Positions 25,576 through 34,281 of a DNA stretch of 64,000 nt are shown here, piece by piece. The DNA is from Streptomyces sp. DT2A-34. GTDB taxonomy: Bacteria; Actinomycetota; Actinomycetes; Streptomycetales; Streptomycetaceae. Position 1 is the first letter of the stretch. The number at the start of each line of letters is the position of its first letter. Both the position numbers and the translations under genes were made by a program. Under the pieces are notes generated by a model. That model saw nothing but the letters and a program-made list of their open reading frames with translations. It was not told where the DNA came from and did no database searches. The stretch covers positions 62,001-126,000 of the forward strand of contig NZ_JASTWJ010000001.1 in the NCBI RefSeq assembly GCF_030499515.1, given 5' to 3'.

Positions 25576-26645
25576 GGGGCACCCGCCGCATCGGAGTCCT
25601 GGGCATGGGCACGTATCTGCCGCCCACGGTGCGCACCAACGCCGAGGTGGCGCGCGGCGCCGGAGTCACGGCGGACTGGATCAGCGAACGGACCGGCGTC
25701 CACGCGCGCCACGTCGCCGCTCCCGACCAGGCGGCGTCCGACCTCGCCGCGCACGCGGTCCGCTCGGCGGCGGCCGCCGCCCACATCGACGTGAGCGACC
25801 TCGGCCTCCTGGTCTGCGCGACTTCCACACCAGACGAACTGGGCCCGTCTACCGCGTGCCGCGTCCAGGCGGCGGTCGGCGCCTCGCACGCAGTCGCCCT
25901 CGACGTCAGCGCCGCCTGCTCCGGCTGGTTGTTCGCCACCAAGGTGGCGCACGACTGGCTGCAGGGCTCCCCGGACATCCGCTACGCCGCGGTGGTGGGC
26001 GTCGAGGCGTATTCGAAGTTCCTCGATCCGGCCGACCGCGGTACCGCCGTACTGTTCGCCGACGGAGCCGCAGCATCGATCCTCGGCCCGGTGGAGACCA
26101 CCCAGGGCTTCACCCACTTCGACCTGGGCAGCGACGGCACCCTCGCCGACCGTGTCCTCATCCCGGCCGGCGGCAGCCGCCTCCCGGCGGGGCCGGACAC
26201 GGTCGTCGACAAAGCGCACTGCATCCGCATGGACGGCCGGACGATCAGCCGCTTCATCACCGATGTCTTCCCCCGGCTGATCACCGACATCCTCGACCGC
26301 GCCGGGCTGAGCATGCGGGACATCGCCTGTGTCGTCGCCCACCAGCCCAACCCCGTACTTCTCCGGCGTATCGCCGACGACCTCGGCATTCCTCCCGACC
26401 GCCTGATCGTCGTGGGCGACGAGGTCGGCAACATCGGCGCCGCCAGCGCGCCGTACGCACTCGCCCGCGCCGCACAGCGGCACGGCCTCAGCCGCGGCGA
26501 CCGCGTTCTCGTGGCCGTCTTCGGCGCCGGCATGACCTGGGGCAGCGCACTGCTCACCTGGAGCGGAGCACCGGCGCTCGGGGTGCCGGGGGCACCAGGA
26601 ACACCTCTGTTCCCTCTCTGCGAGCCGGAAGGTTCTCCGCAATGA
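25572..26645 (+). CDS. 3-oxoacyl-ACP synthase III (first KAS III)
   Basis: A 357-aa FabH-like condensing enzyme with a full triad: Cys116 in LDVSAACSGWL, His257 in VVAHQPNPVL and Asn287 in VGNIGAAS. It probably starts a chain from an acyl-CoA and malonyl-ACP. Overlap of 4 bp with the oxidase gene and 4 bp with the SDR gene shows it belongs in the operon. It differs considerably from the second KAS III further on (for example GVTADWISERTGVHARHV against LRTDDTWIRDRTGIARRR), so the two likely take different substrates or act at different steps. C-terminal tail after residue 335 is longer than usual. Confidence 0.85.
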   Translation: MRGTRRIGVLGMGTYLPPTVRTNAEVARGAGVTADWISERTGVHARHVAAPDQAASDLAAHAVRSAAAAAHIDVSDLGLLVCATSTPDELGPSTACRVQAAVGASHAVALDVSAACSGWLFATKVAHDWLQGSPDIRYAAVVGVEAYSKFLDPADRGTAVLFADGAAASILGPVETTQGFTHFDLGSDGTLADRVLIPAGGSRLPAGPDTVVDKAHCIRMDGRTISRFITDVFPRLITDILDRAGLSMRDIACVVAHQPNPVLLRRIADDLGIPPDRLIVVGDEVGNIGAASAPYALARAAQRHGLSRGDRVLVAVFGAGMTWGSALLTWSGAPALGVPGAPGTPLFPLCEPEGSPQ

Positions 26646-27484
26646 ACGCTCTGGATCTCTTCCGTCTGGACGGCGCCCGCGCGCTGGTGACGGGCGCCTC
26701 ACGAGGTATCGGCAAGACCGTCGCGCAGGGCCTCGCCGACGCGGGCTGCGATGTGGCGGTGACCGCGCGTACCCTGCCCGCCCTCGACGCCACCGTGCGC
26801 GCGGTGGAGGACCGCGGCAGGAAAGCCGTGGCCCTCGAAGGCGACCTCGCCGAGCCGGGCGTCGCGGCCGGCCTCGTCGACCGGGCGGCGTCCGCGCTGG
26901 GCGGTCTCGACGTCATCGTGCACAACGCCGGAACCCTCCCCGCGGCCGAGGACGGAACCCCGCTGCTGGCACCGCTGCAGGCCGCCCGCCAGCAGGACTG
27001 GGACGCCGTCGTCGCCGTCAACCTCAACGCCACAGCCGCCCTGTGCCGCGCGGCCCACCCCCACCTGGCCGAATCGGACCGCGCAAGCCTGATCCTGATG
27101 TCCTCCGTCGCCGGTCTCGTCGGCACCCCCATGATGGAGGCGTACGCCGCCACCAAGGCCGCGCAGCTCTCCTTGGCCCGCAGCCTGGCGGTCGGTTGGG
27201 CCCGCCAGGGCATCCGCGTCAACGCCCTGTGCCCCGGCTGGACCCGGACGGACATGACCGCGTTCGCCAGCGGGACCGGACCGCTGTCCGACTGGCTCAC
27301 CAGCCACGTCCCGCTCGGCCGTTGGGCCACCACGGACGAGGTCGTCGGCGCCACGCTCTTCCTCGCCTCCCCCGCCTCGTCCTTCGTGACCGGTCACGCG
27401 CTCGTCGTCGACGGCGGACTGGCCGTCCCGGACGGAGGTCTGGCCGGCCACCCCAAACCCCCCTCGCCCTTCGCCGCGGCGTGA
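26642..27484 (+). CDS. short-chain dehydrogenase/reductase
   Basis: A 280-aa classical SDR. The cofactor motif TGASRGIG is at 18-25, NAG at 95-97, and the catalytic residues are Ser155 (LMSSVAG), Tyr168 and Lys172 (YAATK). Arg43 after the second strand (TARTL) suggests NADPH. The C-terminus has the usual SSFVTGHALVVDGG followed by a proline-rich tail. In context it is the ketoreductase for beta-ketoacyl-ACP made by the KAS enzymes. It overlaps the first KAS III gene by 4 bp. Confidence 0.85.
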   Translation: MNALDLFRLDGARALVTGASRGIGKTVAQGLADAGCDVAVTARTLPALDATVRAVEDRGRKAVALEGDLAEPGVAAGLVDRAASALGGLDVIVHNAGTLPAAEDGTPLLAPLQAARQQDWDAVVAVNLNATAALCRAAHPHLAESDRASLILMSSVAGLVGTPMMEAYAATKAAQLSLARSLAVGWARQGIRVNALCPGWTRTDMTAFASGTGPLSDWLTSHVPLGRWATTDEVVGATLFLASPASSFVTGHALVVDGGLAVPDGGLAGHPKPPSPFAAA

Positions 27485-27552
27485 ACATCCGCCCGCCCAC
27501 AGGAAAGGCCTGCCTGAAAGACCCGCCTGAAAGACCCCCGGGAAGGAACAGC

Positions 27553-28662
27553 ATGCGGCCGACCGACACCACCGCGGTCATCACCGGAATCGGAGCCTGT
27601 CTCCCGGACCGTGTCGTCGACAACGACACCGTCATCGCACGCGGTGCCCTGCGGACCGACGACACCTGGATCCGCGACCGTACCGGCATCGCGCGCCGCC
27701 GCCACGCCGCACCCGGCACCAGCACCGGCGACCTCGCCGTCGGCGCGGGACGGGCGGCCATCGCCTCCGCCGGGGACCACCGCCCCGACATGCTGCTCCT
27801 CGCCACCACCACGCCCGACCACCCGTGCCCCGCGACCGCCCCCGCCGTCGCCCACCGCCTGGGTCTGGGCACCGTCCCCGCCTTCGACCTCGCGGCGGTC
27901 TGCTCCGGATTCCTGTACGCCCTGACCACCGCCACCGCCCTGATACGCGGTGGCGCCTGCGCCATGCCGCTGGTGATCGGCGCCGACACCTACACCTCCA
28001 TCGTGGACCCGCGGGACAGGCAGACCGCGCCGATCTTCGGCGACGGCGCCGGCGCGGTCATACTGCGCCCGGGTGCCCGGGACGATCCCGGAGCCGTCAT
28101 CGCCACCGATCTGGGTGCCGACGGCAGCGGCCACGACCTCATCACCGTCCCCGGCGGCGGCTCCCGCCACCCGCGCCGACTGCCTCCGTCCTCCCCGGAC
28201 CCGTACTCCTTCCGTATGCAAGGCCGGGCGGTCTACGCCCACGCGGTCCGCCGCATGGCCCAGTCCGCCAACTCGGCACTCCGGCAAGCAGGCTGGGCAC
28301 CGGAAACCGTCCGGGCCTTCATCGGCCACCAGGCCAACCAGCGCATCCTGGACTCCGTCGGCGAACGCCTGGGCATCGCCCCGGCCCACCGGTTCGGCAA
28401 CATCCACGAGCTCGGCAACACCGCGGCCGCCTCCATCCCCCTCGTCGTGGCCGACCCCACCGTGCACACCGCCGTCGCGCCCGGAGAGCGGAGTCTGTTC
28501 ACGGCCTTCGGCGGCGGCCTCACCTGGGCATCCGTCGCCCTCAACTGGCCCTCGGCGGTGCCTCGGCACGAAGCGCCGCCCGCCCGTCCGGGCACCAAGC
28601 CCCTGTCCACCACCGACCTCTCAAGGAGCCACCCGTGGACCGCGTCTACGACCACCTCGTGA
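27553..28662 (+). CDS. 3-oxoacyl-ACP synthase III (second KAS III)
   Basis: A 369-aa FabH-like enzyme with triad Cys117 (DLAAVCSGFLYAL), His259 (FIGHQANQRI) and Asn289 (ELGNTAAAS). GGAAGG stands before the ATG. The coding region overlaps the ACP gene by 28 bp in another frame, so its C-terminal tail (RSHPWTASTTTS) encodes the ACP ribosome-binding site as well. Two KAS III genes in one small cluster is unusual and implies either a starter-unit enzyme plus an acyl-transfer or ester-forming homologue, or two successive condensations. Confidence 0.85.
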   Translation: MRPTDTTAVITGIGACLPDRVVDNDTVIARGALRTDDTWIRDRTGIARRRHAAPGTSTGDLAVGAGRAAIASAGDHRPDMLLLATTTPDHPCPATAPAVAHRLGLGTVPAFDLAAVCSGFLYALTTATALIRGGACAMPLVIGADTYTSIVDPRDRQTAPIFGDGAGAVILRPGARDDPGAVIATDLGADGSGHDLITVPGGGSRHPRRLPPSSPDPYSFRMQGRAVYAHAVRRMAQSANSALRQAGWAPETVRAFIGHQANQRILDSVGERLGIAPAHRFGNIHELGNTAAASIPLVVADPTVHTAVAPGERSLFTAFGGGLTWASVALNWPSAVPRHEAPPARPGTKPLSTTDLSRSHPWTASTTTS

Positions 28663-28895
28663 CCCTTCTCGGCGACAAGTTCGAAGTCCCGGCCGACCGC
28701 ATCGCCCCGGACGCCACCCTCGGCGACCTGGAGCTCGACTCCCTCGCCGTCGTGGAGCTGTACGTCACCCTCCAGGAGCAGTGGAAGATCCCCCTCGACG
28801 ACTCCGCCGCCACCGCCGACCTCACCGTCGAGGACGTGGCCCGCACGGTGACCGAACTCCTCGGCGCGCAGGCACCCGGCCGCGGGACGGCGTAG
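28635..28895 (+). CDS. acyl carrier protein
   Basis: An 86-aa ACP. Ser36 in LGDLELDSLAVVELYVTLQE is the phosphopantetheine site. The flanking helices (VYDHLVTLLGDKFEV; VEDVARTVTELLG) fit the four-helix fold. The GTG start is preceded by AAGGAG inside the KAS III gene. Its stop overlaps the KAS II start by one base. It should carry the growing chain for the KAS, SDR and perhaps other enzymes of the locus. Confidence 0.85.
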   Translation: MDRVYDHLVTLLGDKFEVPADRIAPDATLGDLELDSLAVVELYVTLQEQWKIPLDDSAATADLTVEDVARTVTELLGAQAPGRGTA

Positions 28896-30109
28896 TGGGC
28901 GAAGAGATCGCCGTCACCGGAATCGGGCTGGTGACTCCCGGCGGCATCGGCGCCGAGCAGACCTGGGAGACAGTGTGCGCGGGCCGGTCCACCGCACACA
29001 CCGACCCCGCCCTGCGCGACGCGCCGGTGGACCTGTCCTGCCGCGTACCGCCCCTGGAGTCCGGGCGCGGCCGGCTGTGGCGTTTCGACCGCAGTACGCG
29101 CTTCCTGCTGATCGCGGCCCGGGAAGCCCTGGCCTCCGCCCAACTGAACCCGGCCGACTGGGACTGTGGACGCGTGGCGGTGGTCATCGGCACCGCGGCA
29201 GGAGGCATCGGCACCCTGGAAACCCAGCACCACAAGCTGCTCGCCACCGGCCCCACCGCACTCTCCCCCATGACGCTGCCGGCCTTCCTGCCCAACATGG
29301 CCGCGGGTCACCTCGCGCTCGAACTCGGCGTCACCGGCCCCTCCCTGCAGACCTCCACGGCCTGCGCCTCGGGAGCCACGGCCCTCATCACGGCCGCCTT
29401 CCTGCTGCGAGCGGGAGCCTGCGACATCGCCGTCGCCGGCGGCACCGACGCCATGGTCACCCCCCTGTGCGCCGCCGCGTTCGCCAAGATGGGCGCCCTC
29501 TCCACACGGTGCGACGCCCCCGCCCGTGCCTCCCGCCCCTTCGACAAGGACCGCGACGGCTTCGTCCTCGGCGAGGGCTGCGGCCTGCTCGTGCTGGAGC
29601 GCAGGCAGCATGCGGACGCACGCGCCGCACGCGTCCTGGCGGTCCTGGCCGGCCACGGCACCACCAGCGACGCCCACCACCCCACGGCGCCGCACCCCAC
29701 AGGCGCGGGGCTGCGCTCGGCCACCTCGATGGCACTCACCGGTGCCGGAGCCGACCCCACCGACGTCGACCACGTCAACGCCCATGGCACCAGCACTCCG
29801 CTCAACGACGCGGCGGAGGCAGCAGCGATCCGGGACCTCTACGCCCCCAGACACCCGACGGTCACCTCGGCCAAAGGCGTCCTGGGACACACGATGGGAG
29901 CGGCCGGCGCCATCGAAGCGGCCCTGACGGCGATGAGCATCGCCCGCCGGACCGTCCCGCCCACCGCCAACTTCACCACCGCGGACGACAGCACCACCGG
30001 CATCGACATCGTCCACGGCACCAGCCGCCCACAACCCATCCGGCTCGCTCTCAGCCACTCGCTGGGCTTCGGCGGACACAACACCGTGCTCGCGTTCACG
30101 TCGGCCTGA
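28895..30109 (+). CDS. 3-oxoacyl-ACP synthase II (KAS II)
   Basis: A 404-aa elongating ketosynthase. The catalytic residues are Cys157 (LQTSTACASGATAL), His297 (VNAHGTSTPLND) and His332 (AKGVLGHTMGAAGAIEA), with Lys327. The conserved loop SLGFGGHN is near the C-terminus. No chain-length-factor partner follows, so it resembles FabF or RedR-type single-subunit enzymes rather than a KS-alpha/beta pair. Last gene of the run; probably extends the chain started by a KAS III. Start is GTG at 28895, one base inside the ACP stop. Confidence 0.85.
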   Translation: MGEEIAVTGIGLVTPGGIGAEQTWETVCAGRSTAHTDPALRDAPVDLSCRVPPLESGRGRLWRFDRSTRFLLIAAREALASAQLNPADWDCGRVAVVIGTAAGGIGTLETQHHKLLATGPTALSPMTLPAFLPNMAAGHLALELGVTGPSLQTSTACASGATALITAAFLLRAGACDIAVAGGTDAMVTPLCAAAFAKMGALSTRCDAPARASRPFDKDRDGFVLGEGCGLLVLERRQHADARAARVLAVLAGHGTTSDAHHPTAPHPTGAGLRSATSMALTGAGADPTDVDHVNAHGTSTPLNDAAEAAAIRDLYAPRHPTVTSAKGVLGHTMGAAGAIEAALTAMSIARRTVPPTANFTTADDSTTGIDIVHGTSRPQPIRLALSHSLGFGGHNTVLAFTSA

Positions 30110-30374
30110 ACCGCGGGTTCGGCACGATCCGACCCTGCGCGGCCGCGGAGAAGCAGCAGGAGGGGCGCCCGCGACGATCCGCGCGGCTGGTTGCCCGACT
30201 GCGTCGTGAGCCTGGTCGCCGTCATGATCTGCACGCTCAACCTACAGATCGGGCACCCCACCGCCCCAAGGCTCGATCTCCATGAGCGGCCTTGGCTTCG
30301 GCAGGCCCTGCACGTGCCCGGAACTGTGGCTTCCACCACGGCGAACGTTGGTCTTGTCCTGGTGAGATCACCGG

Positions 30375-31304
30375 ATGCTCGGTTTCCTCCTCCGTCTCCT
30401 GCCATTCTGGGTCCGCGAACCCCTGTTCATCGCGGTCGGGTCCGTTCTCGGCATACGCATCATGTACCTCGCCGTCCGCGATCACGACCGGGTCGCGGCC
30501 GGTCTCGGCGTGGTGTTCCTCCTGTTCACCGCAGTACGTGTCCACGCAGTGGTGCGGGCTTTGCGCGCACGCCGGAACCCGGGTCCGGTGGCCTCGGTAG
30601 ACGGGGCAGCGGTCGATGCTGCCGCCCATGCCCAGGCCCAGGCCGGAGCCGGGCCGCGTCCCGGCCCGGACACTACGGAGAAGGAGCCCAACGCCTGGGG
30701 CCAGGCGGTCGCGGCCGTGGCCGTGTTCGGGGCACTCGCGGCCGCCCTGTGGGTGGCCCCCCGCGTGATGCCGTCTGACGACAGCACCCCGCAGCCCGCC
30801 TCGTGTTCGGGCGGCGAACACGAGGAGCTCCCGAGGGCCTACAAGGAGACGCCCCAGGCTGTGACTGGTGAAGAGCTGTGCGAGGCACTCAACCGGCCAG
30901 ACCTGGCCGAGCTCCTTGGAACGCCCGGAGAGAGCGCGACCACGGCTTCCGGCACCAGCAACACGGCTCCCTTGACCGACGGCAGAGTGGCCCAGCCGGA
31001 GGCCGAGGTCACATTCGGCACGTACACCGTGAATATCTCGGCCACTTACAACAAGCTGTCGACCGACCAGTACGTGAAGCTGATGGAGATGGGGGGCGAG
31101 AAAGACGTAAAGACGCTCACGGTTCTCGGCCGGCCGGCGGTTTTCTCCTCGGATCACACCATGAAGCTGAAGATTCGTGGACCAGTCGGTGGTCCCGGTC
31201 CTGGTCCTGGTCCGGTTCAGGAGCCAGGGCTCCGCTCGGCCTTCGGCGGTGCATCGGAGTCGGAGTCAGCTGGTGGGGCCGCAGGTGGGCTTTCGTCGGA
31301 GTGA
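30375..31304 (+). CDS. DUF6215-like membrane protein, altered C-terminus
   Basis: A 309-aa protein. Two hydrophobic segments near the N-terminus (PLFIAVGSVLGIRIMYLAV; AAGLGVVFLLFTAV) and a third around 112-130 (AVAAVAVFGALAAALWVAP) precede a soluble part with LPRAYKETPQAVTGEELCEA, LNRPDLAELLGTPGE and VLGRPAVFSSDHTMKLKIRG, as in Streptomyces DUF6215 proteins. After that point family members continue into a further domain, but here a Gly-Pro repeat (GPGPGPGPVQ) and a Ser/Gly tail follow, suggesting a frameshift or replacement. The 3' end overlaps the convergent lipoprotein gene by 88 bp. Confidence 0.6.
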   Translation: MLGFLLRLLPFWVREPLFIAVGSVLGIRIMYLAVRDHDRVAAGLGVVFLLFTAVRVHAVVRALRARRNPGPVASVDGAAVDAAAHAQAQAGAGPRPGPDTTEKEPNAWGQAVAAVAVFGALAAALWVAPRVMPSDDSTPQPASCSGGEHEELPRAYKETPQAVTGEELCEALNRPDLAELLGTPGESATTASGTSNTAPLTDGRVAQPEAEVTFGTYTVNISATYNKLSTDQYVKLMEMGGEKDVKTLTVLGRPAVFSSDHTMKLKIRGPVGGPGPGPGPVQEPGLRSAFGGASESESAGGAAGGLSSE

Positions 31305-31966
31305 TCGGCCTGGGCGGCAGAGGCCTGCTCTGCTTCTTGCCGGCGTCGGCGGGTGGTACGCCGGTCGGCGATGTCCCGGTAGACCGGCCATAGGGCGGCG
31401 AACACGAGGCACAGGCCCCCCACGATCCCGATGACCCACACGCTGAGCACGCTCTTCAACAACTCGGTGAGCGACGGGGGGACGTCCATGCTCAGGGGAG
31501 GCAGGTGAACCGCCTCTACCACGGTGTTCGTGTCGGCGAGGTACGCCGTCACTGTCACCACGAGGGTGAACTTCCCGCTTCCGGTCGGGCGGACCGACCA
31601 GTTCCATTCCCTGGTGTCGCCGGCGAGTACGACCTGGCGAGTCGGTCCATCAGGTTGACAGGTGACGTTTCCACTACAGGTCAGGGTTACGCCGATGTCA
31701 GCGTTGACGGGCACTCTCCTGTGCTTCGTCTGCTGCTTGTCCTTCGTGGATTGGGCCCGCTCGACGCCGCCGACGTAGGCGGTGAAGAACTTCGTCTCGC
31801 CGACTTCCATCCCCCGCAGCGGGGCGTAGCTGATCTGACCATCGACCAGTGCTTTGCGAGCGTTCCAGACCTGGTCGGCGTACTCTTGGCCCCCCGCGCC
31901 GCAGGAAGTCAGCAGAAGACCGGCAACGGCCAGGAGAAACATCCACGTCAGTACTCGCAGTCGCAT
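31217..31966 (-). CDS. lipoprotein with C-terminal membrane anchor
   Basis: A 249-aa protein. The signal (RLRVLTWMFLLAVAGLLLTS, Cys22) gives a lipidated N-terminus. A strand-rich extracellular domain (LRGMEVGETKFFTAYVGG, REWNWSVRPTGSGKFTLVVT) leads to a transmembrane helix (VWVIGIVGGLCLVFAALW) and a charged cytosolic tail (RRTTRRRRQEAEQASA, then an acidic Asp/Ser-rich end). The ATG at 31966 sits immediately before the signal. No family recognised. Its tail region is shared with the convergent DUF6215-like gene. Confidence 0.7.
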   Translation of the reverse strand: MRLRVLTWMFLLAVAGLLLTSCGAGGQEYADQVWNARKALVDGQISYAPLRGMEVGETKFFTAYVGGVERAQSTKDKQQTKHRRVPVNADIGVTLTCSGNVTCQPDGPTRQVVLAGDTREWNWSVRPTGSGKFTLVVTVTAYLADTNTVVEAVHLPPLSMDVPPSLTELLKSVLSVWVIGIVGGLCLVFAALWPVYRDIADRRTTRRRRQEAEQASAAQADHSDESPPAAPPADSDSDAPPKAERSPGS

Positions 31967-32365
31967 AACTTCCTCGGTTCGGCGTCGTACTGGCGGGAGA
32001 TTGACACGGGCGGCCATCAGGCGGTGGGCATTCCCCAGTTTCGGCCGAACTTCGACGCAAGATTTCACCGTTGGCGGATTGCAAAGTCGTCCACCTGCGC
32101 ATGCTGGGCCGGGCGGCGCTTGAGCGGGAGTGCTGGTCTGCTTCGGTCGCCGGGGAGTCGGCGGGCTGCGCCTGCGCCCGTTGGATGGCGGGCGGATCGT
32201 GTGTTCGGGGGCTGGGTTTTCCGGTCGTTACCGGTGATCGGGCCGGCGGGGGCGGACGGTGCTGGTGGTGGACGGAGCCCGTGTCGCCGACGATGTGCCG
32301 CATCTTCGACCCGTTGTGGGGTGGTGATCCCTGGGGCCGTGATCGGTTGAACCGTACGGCTCCAT
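31967..32365. other. no gene seen
   Basis: Upstream region of the lipoprotein gene followed by GC-rich sequence without a recognisable frame on either strand. Confidence 0.35.
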
Positions 32366-32431
32366 ACGCCAGGGGCCCGGGAGATGTCATGGCTCTCTCT
32401 ATCTCTCCCAGGGCCCCACCGCCCCTGGCGT
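32366..32431. repeat. nested inverted repeat
   Basis: ACGCCAGGGG (32366-32375) pairs with CCCCTGGCGT (32422-32431), and inside it GGGGCCCGGGAGA roughly matches TCTCCCAGGGCCCC. It could be an IS end or a strong transcript hairpin; no gene ends exactly here. Confidence 0.5.
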
Positions 32432-32714
32432 CTCTCACACCGGCCAGACGAGATCATGGTGCCGACCCCAGCGCGAGGTCGGCTGATACGGCCCTGCCGA
32501 TTAGTGGGGGCGTACCAGGATCTGCAGGAACCCGCGTGATGGTCACCGCTGCCGCCAGGGTCCCTGGGGAGTGCGTCCAGGCATGTGGCTGGAGTGGGCG
32601 AGCCGGCCGTTCGCCGCCTGTGCGAACCAGGGCGCCCCCACCTGTCGGTGAACTCGTCCATGTCCCCAATCGCCAGGGGGTGAAGGGCCAAACCGCCTGT
32701 GTATGTCGGGCGTT

Positions 32715-32848
32715 CCGCCCATGTTGGCGGGTGTGGCTGCTCGGATGCCGCGCTTGATCAGGTAGTCGTGAATGGCGTGTGAGGAGAAACCTTTGTCGGC
32801 CAGGACCGCATCCGGTCTGGTTAGAGGGGCTGCCGCATCGCCGTACAC
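32715..32848 (-). pseudogene. IS5-type transposase fragment
   Basis: The minus strand reads RPDAVLADKGFSSHAIHDYL and IKRGIRA, the region around the second catalytic Asp of IS5-family transposases. Flanking family sequence is missing. Confidence 0.55.
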
Positions 32849-33124
32849 CGTCGCTCACACACCCGCCGCCGAAAGTATGCTCACCAATTTCAGGCCATTT
32901 CACACCCCGGTCACATCGGCCACGCCTTCCGCCGGCGAACAGGGTGAAGGATCGCTCACCTCCTCAGTCATGAAGGCCGCTTAGCCAATCAAGCCAGTGA
33001 TTGAATTGGCAATCGAGTCTGAATTTCAGTGACGGGAAACACTTCAGCTATTCCGCCCTGAGACGTGAGCAACACAGTGGGTACTTCGAGGCACTGAACA
33101 CCGCAAGAAGAAGGGAGATGCACC

Positions 33125-33559
33125 ATGCGACCAATGACACGCTGGGCAATGACAGGAGTACTGCTCACCGCAGCCCTGACAGGTCCCCTGGCCATGCCCG
33201 CCCACAGCGCCCCCGCCGCGCTGTACGCCCCTTCGGCCCTGGTCCTGACCACCGGCCACGGCGAGAACGCCGCCACAACAGCACCGGAGCGCGCAGTAAC
33301 CGTGAACTGCGCATACACCACCTCGGGAACTCACCCCGATCCGCGACAAGCGTGCACGGATCTGGATCGCGTGAACGGAGACCTCGAGCGCCTGGCCACA
33401 CTCCGCGCTGATGGGACAGGACGACACTGCACGAAGGAATACCGCCCCGTTGTGGTCACCGTACAAGGCGTATGGCGCGGTACACGCGTGAACTACGAGC
33501 ACACCTTCGCCAATCCTTGCATCAAGGAAACCCAAGGCGCATCGGTATTCGCCTTCTGA
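33125..33559 (+). CDS. subtilisin-inhibitor-like (SSI family) protease inhibitor
   Basis: A 144-aa secreted inhibitor. The signal peptide ends near AHSAPA (residue 30). The mature domain has the SSI hallmarks LYAPSALVLTTGHGE, VTVNCAYTTSGTHP, EYRPVVVTVQGVWRGTRVNY and ASVFAF. Cysteines 62/77 and 102/132 match the two conserved disulfides. The reactive loop CTKEY puts Lys104 at P1, so trypsin-like proteases are the expected targets rather than subtilisin-type enzymes with a Met P1. GGGAGATGCACC precedes the ATG. It stands alone; such inhibitors control extracellular proteases during development. Confidence 0.9.
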   Translation: MRPMTRWAMTGVLLTAALTGPLAMPAHSAPAALYAPSALVLTTGHGENAATTAPERAVTVNCAYTTSGTHPDPRQACTDLDRVNGDLERLATLRADGTGRHCTKEYRPVVVTVQGVWRGTRVNYEHTFANPCIKETQGASVFAF

Positions 33560-33662
33560 GCCACCACGTCCAGTAAGGCCTCTCACGGGCCGGACCTAGT
33601 GGTCGTACTGGAGTAAGGAGGATCCGGCCGCATCGGCGGCCACAACTTCGGCAGAATCACAC

Positions 33663-34097
33663 ATGGGGCCGCGCCGTACGCACACGGCACGGTCCCAACC
33701 TCAACTCTTGGCACTCGCCGAACGCCATGTATTCCAAGCGCGCATCGCCGAGCGCAACGAGCGGTTTCCAAGAGACGAGCGAACACGCAGTGAACGACTC
33801 GCGGCTTCTTGTGCCTCGGCTGAAGCGCTGCACAACCTGTGTCGCGCCGAACACGACCCCGGGCGCCTCGAGCAGGCCCACTACGACGGCGAGTTGACTG
33901 CTGCAGCCGGCAACCACGACCGTGCTTCGGCCTCCAGCATGGGCTGCATTGACCCACATACAGCTATCGATGCCTTCCTGCATACCGCCGCCCTACACTT
34001 GCAAACCGGCGACATGCCCCTGGAAGCCCGGTCCGCCGTTGAGGGCGAAGTGCAGGGCGGCGAAGGCAATGCCCGGACAGGCGATGTTTGTGCCTGA
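33663..34097 (+). CDS. hypothetical protein, uncertain
   Basis: A 144-aa frame with a mostly helical, charged composition (LALAERHVFQARIAERNERF, ALHNLCRAEHDPGRLEQAHY). No family is recognised, the start lacks a clear ribosome-binding site, and the C-terminal part reads less like protein. It may be a remnant. Confidence 0.25.
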   Translation: MGPRRTHTARSQPQLLALAERHVFQARIAERNERFPRDERTRSERLAASCASAEALHNLCRAEHDPGRLEQAHYDGELTAAAGNHDRASASSMGCIDPHTAIDAFLHTAALHLQTGDMPLEARSAVEGEVQGGEGNARTGDVCA

Positions 34098-34281
34098 CGC
34101 AGCCCCACCGCTTGGCCGTCACCTCTGGCCAAATCCGCTTTCAGTCGTGGTAGTCCACCGCTTCGTAGGCGGAAGGAGTGTGCTTGCCGTAGAGGGGCGA
34201 GGCCTCAGGGCTCTGCCAGGTCTTCGTTCTGGTCAGGAATCGAGAAGCGCAGGCTTGAGAGCCGTAGCTAGCGTCGTCGTC

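Noticed and set aside
32366..32431. Reading the nested inverted repeat as a mobile element
   Set aside because: No target duplication or transposase belongs to it, so it is listed only as a repeat.
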